From BOG-908 sp965198825 (GTDB lineage: Bacteria; Pseudomonadota; Alphaproteobacteria; Acetobacterales; Acetobacteraceae), in contig CBDAQB010000002.1 in NCBI GenBank assembly GCA_965198825.1, positions 558,001 through 622,000 on the forward strand: a stretch of 64,000 nucleotides of DNA, written 5' to 3'. Below are positions 16,343 to 25,663 of the stretch, in pieces. The notes below the pieces were generated by a model that searched no databases, was not told where the DNA came from, and saw only the letters and a list, made by a program, of their open reading frames with translations. The first letter of the stretch is position 1; the number at the start of each line of letters is the position of its first letter. Made by a program: the position numbers and the translations under genes.

Positions 16343-19300
16343 TAAATCTTCCTGATTTCAACAGCCCCTCCAGGCAACCCAAGCGAAAGCTCAGCCAAAT
16401 GCCGGTGGTGCGTCAGCACGATCACCTGCACCCGCCGGCTCAGCTCCACCAGCGCGCGCAACGCCGCCAAGGCCCGCGCATCATCGAAAGTCTGCAGGAT
16501 GTCGTCAGCGATGAAGGGCAGCGGCGGCGACACGGCGGTGAAATCCTCGAGCGCCACGATACGAAGCGCCAAATAGAGCTGGTCGCGCGTGCCTTCTGAC
16601 AGCACGTCGATGGCTTTCGGTTCCTCGTTCGGGAATGCCGTTTCGCGAATGCGTAGTGTTGTGCGGCCGGCTTCGTCTTCCGGCACCACGCTGTAGGCGC
16701 CGTCGGTGACGCTGGCGAAGGCACGCGAAATGCGCGCGGGCGCGCCTTCGCCGGCGTTTTGCGCCACCGCTTCCATGGCGCGCGACAGCATGTCAGATGC
16801 GACGCGCAGCACCAGTTCGTCCTCGAGCAGCCGGCCGAAGCGGGTGACGGCCGCCGCGTGCTCGGCTGCGGCGTCAGTGGCGGATGTCGCTGCGGCAGCG
16901 TCGCGGTAGGCTTGTTCTGCGCGGCTGAGGGTGACGGCCGCCTGCTGCTGGGCGAGGGACGCGGTTTCGAGGTCGTGCACGGCGCGGTCGCGGGCGTCTG
17001 CCAATGCGCCGAGCTCCACGCTGGCGAGATCGGCACGAAGCGCATCGTGCGAGAGGCCTTCGCTCTCCGTGGCGAGGCTGGCGCGCGCTTGGTCGCGCAG
17101 CGTCTCCATGCAGTGGCGCTCACGAGAGGCCGCGAGCCGTGCGTCGGCCTCTTCATCGGTGTGTGCGCCGATGGCCGCGACGAGCGCTGCCACGGCCTGG
17201 CTCTTTTGCTCTTCGTCCGCGACAGCATCGGCGAGAGTCTTTTCTGCGGACCGAAGCGCCTGCTGCGCCTCGACCCAGCGCGTCTCGGCCTCCCTGGCCA
17301 GCTTCAGGCGCGCGGTGAGCAGACGGGCGGTCGTGGTGGCGTCCGGCGAAGGCGCTTGGGCCAGGCGTGCGGCGAGCGTTCCGACCTCGGCTTCGAAGGC
17401 GGCGATTGCCTGTTCCATGCGGACGACGCGCGGCGCTTTGTCGGCGAGGTCCCGCACATGGCCGCGCAACTCTTCCAGCCGGAGCAGGACCTCCGCTGTC
17501 GCCGCCGGCGCTTCGCCGGAGGGGCGGCCGAGCGCAGTCAGCGTCTGGGCCCATGCATCGTGCCACTGGGCCATGGCTTCTTCGGCTTGCGCGTGGTCGC
17601 GTGCCGCGCGGTCAAAGGCTTTTTGCGCGTTCCGCAGCGCTGTCGCTTCTTCTTGGCGCCGGCTCGCGGCTTCGGCCTGCGCCGCAATGTGGCGGTCGGC
17701 CGCGGCGAGAGCGGAGGGCAGCGACTCTCCGGCGCCGGGCCCAAGGTGCCTGGCGAGACGCAACACGAACGCAGCTTGCGCGCCGGCCAACGCCGCCGCC
17801 GCCTCGCTCGCCACCTCGGCTTCGTTCGCCATGCGTATCGCCGCGTCGCGTGCAGCCAGGAACGCTCTCGCTTCGGCCATCGTGGCATCGCCGGCGAGGC
17901 CGATCGGCGCGCAGGCGGTTTGCCATGCGGTCTGGGCTTCGGCGAGCGTCGCCTGCTCTGCCTGCAGGGCGGCAGCCGACGCATTCAGCGCTTGCGTGTC
18001 GGCAAGCTCGCGTTCCAGTCGCGCGGCTTCGGCAACGCGGCCGCTATCGGTGGCGCGTTCATCGGCCACGGCATCGGCTTCGCGCAAATGGCGTTCGAAG
18101 CGCACGGCCAGATTCTCTCCGGCCGTATAGGCGCGCTCCGTCTCGGCGTCAGGCGCGTCGCCGGCGAGTCTCTGCTGGATCAGTCGCCAGCCCTCGTCAC
18201 GCAACGCCCTGACCTGGGCGAGTCGGGCTGGTTCGGCGACACGTGCGTCACGCAAACTGGCCAGCTCACGCGCCAGCCTGTCACGTTCAGCGAGCAGTGC
18301 CGCGTGATCTTCAGACTGGCGTGCATGGCGCGTCACGGCGGCTGCAAGCCTGTCCGCATGCCGTTGCAGGGCGGCTTCGGACGGAGGCGCGCACGCCCGC
18401 AGCGCCGCCACGTCGCCACGCCATCCCGGCACCGCGGCAAGCGCCTGCCGCGCTTCGGCCGCGGCCTTGCGCGCAGCTTCCTCCGCCGCACGCGCCGCCA
18501 CGGCCGGGTCACCGCCGGCGCGGATTTCGCGCAGCAGCGCCGCCAAGGCCGCGGTATCTTCCGGCAGATCGGGCGCATCCACGGCCTGCCGCCGCAAACC
18601 ATCGAGATCGCCCGCCGCCGCCTCGAGCCGTCCCGCCGCATCGTCCAGTTTGCTCAAGGCGGCAGCGTGCCTGGACACCAGGTCGCGCGCCGTCGCCACC
18701 GCGGCGACAGTCGGCAGAACAGCTTGCGCGGCCTCGACAGAGGCCGTGATACCGATCTCGTCCAGGATGGCGGCGATGCTGGCTGCAGCAGAATCCCTTG
18801 CCAACCGCGTCGGCTGCAGATCGCGCCGCGCATCTTCGTGGGAGCGGATCGTCTCGGCGAGCTGTGTCAGAGCCGCTTCCTCCGCCAGCGCCGCCTCATC
18901 GCGCTGTTGCGCCGCCGCGTACTCCCGTGCGCGCTTCGCCTGGGCCTCCGTGCTCTGCAGCCTGGCACGCGCGAGCGAGAGCGCCGACCGCGCAGTTTCC
19001 AGGTCGGGCGCCAGCCCAGGGCTCAGCGCCGGCGCCTCGGGATGTGCCGACAGCCACGCCTCCGCCTCCGCCAGCTCTGACAAAGGTTTGCGCGTGCGGC
19101 CGATGCGGTCGTAGCGGCGCGATCGCGCGAGTGCGTCGCGGTGCGCCGCCGCAGCCGCCTCCGCGGCAGCCTGCGCTTCGGCCACCGCCGCCTCCTGCGC
19201 CGCCCGCTCGCGCGGCGGCTGCGTCGCGTCGCGCAGGGTGATGCGCGCCGCATCCAGCGCACGCGACGCCGCATTCAGCGACGGCTTGAACTTGCCCTTT

Positions 19301-19815
19301 TCCCAGATCTCGTGCCGGCGCGCCTCGAGCGAACTGCGGAGCTTCCTGGCCGACGCCATTTCCCCTGTGCCCGACAGCAGCGCCACGCCCAAATCGTCGC
19401 CACCGCTCGCCAGCTCCCGCCCGCCCTCGCGCAGCCGCTGCGTGTCGAGCGCGAACAAATGCTCCAACTGGCGCGGACTGGTCTGTCCAAGCGCTGTCTT
19501 GAGTCGCGCCTCCGCCGCCTGCGGGTCGCCTACGAAGAAGCGCTTGCCCTGCTTCTTCCAGCCGAAATCGAAGATGTCGCCGCTCGCCGTCACCGCTTCC
19601 GCATGCACGGCCATGCCGCGGTAGCCGAAACGGAAATCCAGCGGCGACTGGTTGTTGATGCCGAACAGCAGATCGTGCAGCGCCCCGCGCAGGATCGACT
19701 TGCCCGCACCGTTCGGCGCCACCACCAGGTCGATGGTGCCTGGCACGGCCGACAGCGCAAGCTCCGTGCGCTCGAAGACGCCGTAATTCTCCAGAAGCAG
19801 CCTGGTCAGCCGCAT
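16342..19815 (-). CDS. YhaN/SbcC-like ATPase with long coiled coil
   Basis: 1157 residues. The N-terminal Walker A is APNGAGKS (residues 33-40) and a Q-loop-like region follows. A very long Ala/Arg/Glu-rich coiled-coil middle (about residues 170-1000) leads to a C-terminal Walker B region (LPFIADDILQTFDD) with a D-loop/H-switch (VIVLTHHRHLAEL). The middle has no CxxC zinc hook, which fits YhaN rather than SbcC/Rad50. Such proteins pair with an SbcD-like nuclease in DNA end repair. ATG 19815 (MRLTRLLLENYGVF) is the obvious start, four bases after the nuclease gene, showing co-translation. Confidence 0.85.
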   Translation of the reverse strand: MRLTRLLLENYGVFERTELALSAVPGTIDLVVAPNGAGKSILRGALHDLLFGINNQSPLDFRFGYRGMAVHAEAVTASGDIFDFGWKKQGKRFFVGDPQAAEARLKTALGQTSPRQLEHLFALDTQRLREGGRELASGGDDLGVALLSGTGEMASARKLRSSLEARRHEIWEKGKFKPSLNAASRALDAARITLRDATQPPRERAAQEAAVAEAQAAAEAAAAAHRDALARSRRYDRIGRTRKPLSELAEAEAWLSAHPEAPALSPGLAPDLETARSALSLARARLQSTEAQAKRAREYAAAQQRDEAALAEEAALTQLAETIRSHEDARRDLQPTRLARDSAAASIAAILDEIGITASVEAAQAVLPTVAAVATARDLVSRHAAALSKLDDAAGRLEAAAGDLDGLRRQAVDAPDLPEDTAALAALLREIRAGGDPAVAARAAEEAARKAAAEARQALAAVPGWRGDVAALRACAPPSEAALQRHADRLAAAVTRHARQSEDHAALLAERDRLARELASLRDARVAEPARLAQVRALRDEGWRLIQQRLAGDAPDAETERAYTAGENLAVRFERHLREADAVADERATDSGRVAEAARLERELADTQALNASAAALQAEQATLAEAQTAWQTACAPIGLAGDATMAEARAFLAARDAAIRMANEAEVASEAAAALAGAQAAFVLRLARHLGPGAGESLPSALAAADRHIAAQAEAASRRQEEATALRNAQKAFDRAARDHAQAEEAMAQWHDAWAQTLTALGRPSGEAPAATAEVLLRLEELRGHVRDLADKAPRVVRMEQAIAAFEAEVGTLAARLAQAPSPDATTTARLLTARLKLAREAETRWVEAQQALRSAEKTLADAVADEEQKSQAVAALVAAIGAHTDEEADARLAASRERHCMETLRDQARASLATESEGLSHDALRADLASVELGALADARDRAVHDLETASLAQQQAAVTLSRAEQAYRDAAAATSATDAAAEHAAAVTRFGRLLEDELVLRVASDMLSRAMEAVAQNAGEGAPARISRAFASVTDGAYSVVPEDEAGRTTLRIRETAFPNEEPKAIDVLSEGTRDQLYLALRIVALEDFTAVSPPLPFIADDILQTFDDARALAALRALVELSRRVQVIVLTHHRHLAELSLGLPGGAVEIRKI

Positions 19816-19819
19816 GGTC

Positions 19820-21062
19820 TTAGGTGCGAACCAGCTCGGCGAGCAGCAGCGCCCGGGCCTGTGCCACGAGCGCCTCCGGCAGGCCGCCGTCCTTCGCAAT
19901 CAGCTTTGCCGGATGATCGTCCTCGAGCAGATCGAGATGCTTGTTCATGGCTTGCAGGAAATCCTGCATGGCGGGCGACGTCTCGGCCGGTGCCTCCAGC
20001 GCCGCGACGAGGGCGCCGACCGCACCCGGCTGGTCCGCCAGCGCCGCTTCGTCGAGCGGTGCGGTGGTGCGGATTTTGACTTCCTCGATCCAGAGCGACT
20101 CGCGGCCCGCGATCTCGGCGGCCAACCCGCGGAACTGCGCCCGCACTGCATCCGGGTTGGCGACGAGGGCGCGATGCGCCGGGCAGGCGCCTTGCAGCAC
20201 GATGCGCACCGCCAGCAGCCGGTCCTCCGCCTCGATCAGCGCGGCAGTCCAAAAGGATGCGCGCCCGTGCCAGCACCGCGTCGATGTCGCCGGCGCCCGT
20301 GGCATCGACTGTCAGGAGCGCCCACCGCATGACATCGAGCACGACATGCTCCACGGATGCGATCCGTCCGTCCACGACCTGCACCAGCGTCGCGCCTTTC
20401 GGGCCGGTCTCGCGAATGTGCCGTCCCTGCAGATTGCCTGGAAAGACGATCCGGCAGTGCGGGTGCGTCATTTCCTGCCGCTGGTGGACGTGCCCGAGCG
20501 CCCAGTACTGATAGCCGTGCGCCAACAACTCGGCTTCCGTGCAGGGCGCATACGGCTCGTGCTCGGCCGAGCCGCAGTTCGTGTGCAGCAGCCCGATGTT
20601 GAACCACCCCGGTTTTTCCGGCGGGTAGGTCCGCGCCAGGTTCTCGGTGACGGTCCGGGTGGCGAAGCTCTGCCCGTGTATGGCCACCTCGAGATCAGGC
20701 AACAGCACGGTCTCCGGCCGGCTGCTCGACAGGAGCCGGTCCGGCAACGCGAGCGTACGGGTCAGAACGCTGTCCGCGTCGTGGTTTCCTCTGATGGCGA
20801 TGCAGGGGATCCCGGCGCGCTTCAGCCGTGCGAGTTGCTCGACAAGGAAATTCGCAGTCCGCCAGTCCTTCGAGTCGCCGTCATAAAGATCGCCTGCCAG
20901 CAGAACGAAGGCGACCCGGCGCTCCAGCGCCACATTGACCAGCCGGATCAGCGCCTGCCGGGTTGCCCCTCGTATCAGCGCCGACGGCGCGTCCGAATCC
21001 AGCCCGCGCAAGGGGCTGTCGAGATGGAGGTCGGCGGCATGGAGGAAGATAAAACCGGGCAA
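19820..21062 (-). pseudogene. YhaO/SbcD-like DNA repair exonuclease, frameshifted
   Basis: The N-terminal two-thirds encodes a metallophosphoesterase: HAADLHLDSP, LLAGDLYDG, AIRGNHD, GLLHTN and GHVHQ are all intact. Near 20246 the frame breaks: the reading through ARILLD continues into an Arg/Gly-rich nonsense tail, while the real C-terminus (ALIEAEDRLLAVRIVLQG, then SLWIEEVKIRTT) lies in another minus frame ending at 19820. Removing one base around 20246 restores one continuous protein. This is either a true inactivating indel or a sequencing error; everything else in the gene looks under selection. TTG 21062 is the likely start because the domain begins there; GTG 21128 is an alternative. 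It is the partner of the downstream yhaN-like gene. Confidence 0.78.
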
Positions 21063-21257
21063 GGGCCTGCTCTGGTCAGGCCGCCGTTTTCGGCCACCCC
21101 ACCCAAAAGTCAACCAAACGAAATTCACTGAAATGGCCGTGGAATGCGCCGGCTACGCTAGGCAGCGTACCAAAAAGGCATTTATGTTGCGCCGTCCTGG
21201 ACTACCGGGCGATCGGCGCGACAACAGCCGGGAAGACGATTCAGCCGTAGAGGTTCA

Positions 21258-22682
21258 GTGAGCATCTTCGCGGACACATGGTCGGCCACCAGGCAGGCAG
21301 CCACGTCGACCTTCCGCCTGCGGCGCGACACGTCCGGCTCCTATGCGGCTTCGGAGGCCGGAGTGGGCCCGGTGCAGCTCTGGAGCGCCTGGCTTCTCGG
21401 CGGCAGCCTCATTCTTGCGGGCGCGATCCTGTGGCCGTTCGCCGCCATTCCGCTCATGCCGATTTCCGGCTGCATGCCGGCCTTCGGGGGCGCCATGCTG
21501 GTCACCAATTTGATCCTCGCCGCCCTGCTGTTCGGCCGCGGCGCCATCGCCGGCCAGGCCCGCGCGGTGCGCCTGGGAACCGCCTACTTCTTCGTCGCGG
21601 CCATCTTCGTGCCGCTGCTGGTGACCTTCCCCGGCGTCTTTGTCCCGGAACAACTGGCAGGAACCCGCGACAGTCCGCTCTGGCTCTGGTGCTTCTGGCA
21701 CGCCGGCTTCGGGATCGGCGCCATCCGCGCGACGCTCGGCCCTGATACCCCACACACTTCTGTCACCGTCTCGATCGCGGCCACGCTCGGTATCGCCGCC
21801 CTGCTCACCCTCCTGGTCACCGCGGGCGCGCCCCTCTTGCCCCGGATTTCCGACGGGCATTTGGCGTTCACCGGTTTCGGCGCCCTCCTGCCACCCGCCA
21901 TCCTGGGCATCCTCGTCGCGGCCATGGTCCTGGTGTCCCGCTCTGCTCCCTCATCCGAGCGGCTGTGGCTCTGTGTCGCCCTCATCGCCGCCTGCTTCGA
22001 CATCTGGCTCGCCATCTGGGGCACCGAACGCTTCTCGCTCGGCTGGTATCTCTCCAAGGTGGGCAGCCTCATCACCTCGCTCTCCGTGCTCATCTCCCAG
22101 CTGCACGACGTCACCACCCTGCATCACCGGCTTGCCGCGGCGAACGAGAGGCTCACCACCCTTGCCCAGCGCGACGGCCTCACCGGGCTGGCGAACCGCC
22201 GCCTTTTCGATGAGCTCATCGACGTCGAGTGGCGCCGCGCGCGGCGTGACCGCCGGCCCATATCGCTCGCCATGATCGACGTGGACCACTTCAAGGCCTT
22301 CAACGATCAGTACGGCCACCGCGAAGGCGACTTCTGCCTGCGCCACATCAGCGACGTGCTCCGCGGCGTCATCAAGCGGCCGGCGGACGTCGCGGCGCGC
22401 TACGGCGGCGAGGAGTTCGTGCTCGTCCTGCCGGACACCGACAGCGCCGCCGCCGCCAACATCGCAGCCCATGTGCACGCCAAGCTCCGCAGCCTGGCCA
22501 TTCCCCACGCGGCCAGCCCGCTCGGCATGGTCAGCGTGAGTATCGGCATCGCGACCATGCTGCCTCTTGTCGATGTCGGGCATGAGAGCCTGCTGGGGCG
22601 GGCGGATGACAATCTGTATTTGGCGAAGGCGGCAGGGCGGAATCGCACTCAGACTGATGAGTTGCTGTTTGCGCCGCTTTAG
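21258..22682 (+). CDS. MASE4-GGDEF diguanylate cyclase
   Basis: 474 residues. Residues 40-290 form a membrane sensor of about eight helices with MASE4-like features (LVTFPGVFVPEQL, WCFWHAGFGIG). Residues 300-465 form a GGDEF domain: RDGLTGLANRRLFDE, IDVDHFKAFNDQYGH and the active loop GGEEF. RPAD five residues before the loop is an intact product-inhibition (I) site. It should make cyclic di-GMP and is plausibly active. GTG 21258 has AGAGG five bases upstream. Its TAG stop is also the first base of repeat copy 4. A nearby Tad pilus locus is a possible target, which is inference only. Confidence 0.9.
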   Translation: MSIFADTWSATRQAATSTFRLRRDTSGSYAASEAGVGPVQLWSAWLLGGSLILAGAILWPFAAIPLMPISGCMPAFGGAMLVTNLILAALLFGRGAIAGQARAVRLGTAYFFVAAIFVPLLVTFPGVFVPEQLAGTRDSPLWLWCFWHAGFGIGAIRATLGPDTPHTSVTVSIAATLGIAALLTLLVTAGAPLLPRISDGHLAFTGFGALLPPAILGILVAAMVLVSRSAPSSERLWLCVALIAACFDIWLAIWGTERFSLGWYLSKVGSLITSLSVLISQLHDVTTLHHRLAAANERLTTLAQRDGLTGLANRRLFDELIDVEWRRARRDRRPISLAMIDVDHFKAFNDQYGHREGDFCLRHISDVLRGVIKRPADVAARYGGEEFVLVLPDTDSAAAANIAAHVHAKLRSLAIPHAASPLGMVSVSIGIATMLPLVDVGHESLLGRADDNLYLAKAAGRNRTQTDELLFAPL

Positions 22683-22814
22683 GAAGCAAGCAGTTCTTTT
22701 TTGAAAAAAAGAACCAAAAAACTTTTGCGACCTGGGACCGAGATCTGGGGAACACCCAGCTTAAGGTGGCAAACGTTTTTGGCTTCCTTTTTTCAAAAAA
22801 GAAGTCCTGTCTTA
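22681..22814. repeat. composite inverted repeat, copy 4
   Basis: Alpha arm left, beta arm right, centre forward. The right arm has several substitutions (AAACGTTTTTGGCTTCC). It starts inside the TAG stop codon of the diguanylate cyclase gene; the next gene is codirectional. Confidence 0.9.
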
Positions 22815-22868
22815 CTTCCCGCGACACCCGCCTTGTTTGCCCCCCCGCCTCGCCGTATCTCTGCGCCG

Positions 22869-23390
22869 ATGCGCGTGGCCACCCTCCTGTTCCTCTGCTC
22901 CGCCGTCCTGCCTGCGCTCGCGCAGCCGGCGCATCACGCCGTGAAAGCGCACGCCGCGGGCCAGCCCGTGTCGATAGGCGACTTCGCCGATTGGCACGCC
23001 GCCTCGCACAAGGAGGGCGACACCCCCGTGTGCTACATCTTCACCCGTGCCGAGGCGCCTGTCGCACGCGTGCCCGGACGCGGCGACGTAGTGCTCAGCG
23101 TGACGCGCCGCGCCGGCGACCACGACACGGTGGCGCTCAGCGCAGGCTTCGTGCTGACCGGCCACGAGGATGCCGTGCTCCAGGCCGGAACGACGCGCCT
23201 GCTCTTCTATATCGCCGGCCGCTCCGCGTTCTCCCGCGACAGCGCGGCCGCGGTGACCGCCTTCAGCCATGAGGTCAGCGTCTCCGCCAAGGTACATGGC
23301 CCGAAAGGCGCCGACGTCGCCGACCGCTTCGGCCTCAAAGGCTTCTCTGCAGCCTACGCGGCCATGCTGAAGGCGTGCGCGACCCCATGA
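22869..23390 (+). CDS. invasion-associated locus B (IalB) family exported protein
   Basis: 173 residues with a signal peptide (MRVATLLFLCSAVLPALA). It carries IalB-family features: IGDFADWHAASH near the mature N-terminus, VCYIFTRAE, and a C-terminal RFGLKGFSAAYAAMLKAC with a probable disulfide between the two mature cysteines. The name comes from Bartonella, but the family is widespread in alphaproteobacteria and its role here is unknown. The stop overlaps the rlmN start (ATGA), a coupling that suggests one transcript. Confidence 0.82.
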   Translation: MRVATLLFLCSAVLPALAQPAHHAVKAHAAGQPVSIGDFADWHAASHKEGDTPVCYIFTRAEAPVARVPGRGDVVLSVTRRAGDHDTVALSAGFVLTGHEDAVLQAGTTRLLFYIAGRSAFSRDSAAAVTAFSHEVSVSAKVHGPKGADVADRFGLKGFSAAYAAMLKACATP

Positions 23391-24550
23391 ATGTTATCGC
23401 TGAACTGACCGCAGCCGAACGCGACCGCGTGCTCGCCAAATCCGCTTTGTTCAACCCGCCGCCGCCGGTTTGCGCCGATGGCAGGCGCGAGCTGGTCGGC
23501 CTGAGCCGGGAGGCGCTCACCGAAGAACTCGCGGCCGTCGGTGAAAAGCCGTTCCGCGCCAAGCAGCTCTGGCACTGGATCTACCACCAGGGCGCCACCG
23601 ACTTCGCCGCCATGACCTCGCTCGGCAAGCCGCTCCAGGCGAAGCTTGCCAGCGCCTTCGTCATCGGCCGCCCAGGCGCGGCCACCGTGCAGACCAGCAC
23701 CGACGGCACGCGCAAATTCCTCTTCCGTTTCCGCGACGGCCAGGAGGCCGAAACGGTCTATATCCCCGATCCCGCCGGCGACCGCGGGGCGGTCTGCATC
23801 AGCAGCCAGGTCGGCTGCACCCTCTCCTGCCGGTTCTGCCATACCGGCACGCAGAAGCTGGTTCGCAATCTCGGCGCCGCAGAGATCGTCGGCCAGTTCA
23901 TGGCAGCGCGCGACAGCTATGGCGAATGGCCGAGCCCCGCCGGCGAAACCCCGCGCCTCCTCAGCACCATCGTGCTCATGGGCATGGGCGAGCCGCTGTA
24001 TAATTACGAGAACGTCGCCGCCGCCATGCGCATCGTCATGGACAATGAGGGCATCGCTTTGTCCCGCCGGCGCATCACCCTCTCGACCTCAGGCGTGGTG
24101 CCCATGATGGACCGCGCCGGCGAGGAGCTCGGTGTGAACCTCGCCGTCTCCCTGCACGCCGTGACCGACGAACTGCGCGACGAGCTGGTGCCGCTGAACC
24201 GCAAATACCCGATCGCCGAGCTGATCGCCGCCTGCCGCCGCTACCCGGGCGCCACCAATGCGCGCCGCATCACCTTCGAATACGTCATGCTGCGTGGCGT
24301 GAACGACAGCGAGGCCGAAGCCCGCGCCCTGGTGCGCCTGATCGCCGGCATTCCCGCCAAGGTGAATCTCATTCCGTTCAACCCCTGGCCAGGCAGCAGC
24401 TACGAGCCCAGCAGCGGCAATGCGCTGCACCGCTTCGCCAAGATCGTCATGGACGCCGGCTTCTCCTCGCCCATCCGCACGCCGCGCGGGCAGGATATTC
24501 TGGCGGCTTGCGGTCAGTTGAAGACCGAGAGTCAGCGGGTACGAGCGTAG
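23387..24550 (+). CDS. rlmN: 23S rRNA/tRNA methyltransferase RlmN
   Basis: 387 residues, radical-SAM dual-specificity methyltransferase that makes 2-methyladenosine in 23S rRNA (A2503) and some tRNAs. The CX3CX2C cluster motif is in GCTLSCRFCHTGTQ (about residue 150). The family Gly-rich MGMGEPLYNYENV, SLHAVTDELRDELVPLNRKY (shown in part) and the C-terminal TPRGQDILAACGQL with the resolving Cys are all present. ATG 23387 overlaps the upstream stop. Repeat copy 5 begins inside its TAG stop. Confidence 0.94.
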   Translation: MNVIAELTAAERDRVLAKSALFNPPPPVCADGRRELVGLSREALTEELAAVGEKPFRAKQLWHWIYHQGATDFAAMTSLGKPLQAKLASAFVIGRPGAATVQTSTDGTRKFLFRFRDGQEAETVYIPDPAGDRGAVCISSQVGCTLSCRFCHTGTQKLVRNLGAAEIVGQFMAARDSYGEWPSPAGETPRLLSTIVLMGMGEPLYNYENVAAAMRIVMDNEGIALSRRRITLSTSGVVPMMDRAGEELGVNLAVSLHAVTDELRDELVPLNRKYPIAELIAACRRYPGATNARRITFEYVMLRGVNDSEAEARALVRLIAGIPAKVNLIPFNPWPGSSYEPSSGNALHRFAKIVMDAGFSSPIRTPRGQDILAACGQLKTESQRVRA

Positions 24551-24683
24551 GAAGACAGCAAGTTCTTTTTTGAAAAAAAGAACCAAAAAACTTTTGGACC
24601 TTGGGCTGGGCCTTCTCAACATCTCGGTCCCACGCCGCAAAAGTTTTTTGCTTCTTTTTTTCAAAAAAGAAGTCCTTCCTTCC
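24549..24683. repeat. composite inverted repeat, copy 5
   Basis: Alpha arm left, beta arm right, centre reversed (ACATCTCGGTCCCA). It begins inside the rlmN TAG stop and lies ahead of the codirectional cysD operon. Confidence 0.9.
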
Positions 24684-24739
24684 TCTCTTGGGCGTATGCC
24701 GGCGCAACGGGCGGTTTGGAGGCGGGATTGGACGGGCAG

Positions 24740-25663
24740 ATGACGGAGAACGATGTGTCGGGGGCCATGGACCTGACCCATCTGCAGCGGCTGGAGGCCG
24801 AGAGCATCCACATCATGCGCGAGGTGGTGGCCGAGGCCGAGCGCCCGGTGATGCTCTATTCCGTCGGCAAGGACAGCGCGGTGATGCTGCACCTGGCGAT
24901 GAAGGCGTTTGCCCCAGGCAAGCCCCCATTCCCGCTGCTCCACGTGAACACCACCTGGAAATTCGGCGGCATGATCGCCTTCCGCGACGCGCTGGTGAAA
25001 CGGCTGGGTCTGACGCTGATCGAATGGATCAACAAGGACGGCGTCGCGCGCGGCATCAATCCATTCGATCACGGCAGTTCATTCACCGACATCATGAAGA
25101 CAGAGGCGCTCAAGGCGGCGCTCGATCACCACGGCTTCGACGTGGCATTCGGCGGAGCGCGCCGTGACGAGGAAAAGAGCCGCTCGAAAGAGCGCATCTT
25201 CTCCTTCCGTTCGGCACAGCACCGCTGGGATCCGAAACGGCAGCGGCCGGAGCTTTGGCATCTGTACAATGCGCGCAAGAACAAGGGCGAAAGCATACGC
25301 GCGTTCCCGCTCAGCAACTGGACCGAGCTCGACATCTGGCAATATATCCATCTCGAAAACATCGAGATCGTGCCGCTGTATTTTTCGGCGCCTCGCCCCG
25401 TGGTGACCTACAACAACCTCACCATCATGGTCGATGACGACCGCATGCGCATTCCCGAGGGCCAAACGCCCACGGTGAAGAACATCCGCTTCCGTACGCT
25501 AGGCGATTATCCTTTGACCGGCGCCGTGGAGAGCGATGCCGCGACTTTGCCGCAGATCATCCAGGAAATGCTGCTCACCACCACCTCCGAGCGGCAGGGA
25601 CGCGCCATCGACCACGACACTGCCGCGAGCATGGAAAAGAAAAAGCAGGAGGGCTATTTCTGA
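24740..25663 (+). CDS. cysD: sulfate adenylyltransferase subunit 2 (CysD)
   Basis: About 307 residues of the PAPS-reductase/ATP-sulfurylase small-subunit family. The PP-loop SVGKDSAVMLHLA is present, followed by HVNTTWKFGGMI, FGGARRDEEKSRSKERIFS and IHLENIEIVPLYF. With CysN it makes adenylyl sulfate from ATP and sulfate. Start is uncertain: ATG 24740 (MTENDVSG) is chosen, with ATG 24767 (MDLTHLQRLEAE) an equally plausible family-type start. The stop shares one base with the cysNC start. Confidence 0.93.
   Translation: MTENDVSGAMDLTHLQRLEAESIHIMREVVAEAERPVMLYSVGKDSAVMLHLAMKAFAPGKPPFPLLHVNTTWKFGGMIAFRDALVKRLGLTLIEWINKDGVARGINPFDHGSSFTDIMKTEALKAALDHHGFDVAFGGARRDEEKSRSKERIFSFRSAQHRWDPKRQRPELWHLYNARKNKGESIRAFPLSNWTELDIWQYIHLENIEIVPLYFSAPRPVVTYNNLTIMVDDDRMRIPEGQTPTVKNIRFRTLGDYPLTGAVESDAATLPQIIQEMLLTTTSERQGRAIDHDTAASMEKKKQEGYF

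Noticed and set aside
16759..19080. A 773-codon open frame antisense to the YhaN-like ATPase
   Set aside because: It is a GC-bias shadow of a real, motif-bearing gene; it shows no domain, is Arg/Gly/Cys-rich, and lacks a ribosome site. The same applies to long antisense frames at 914-1900, 3712-5022 and 25654-27480.
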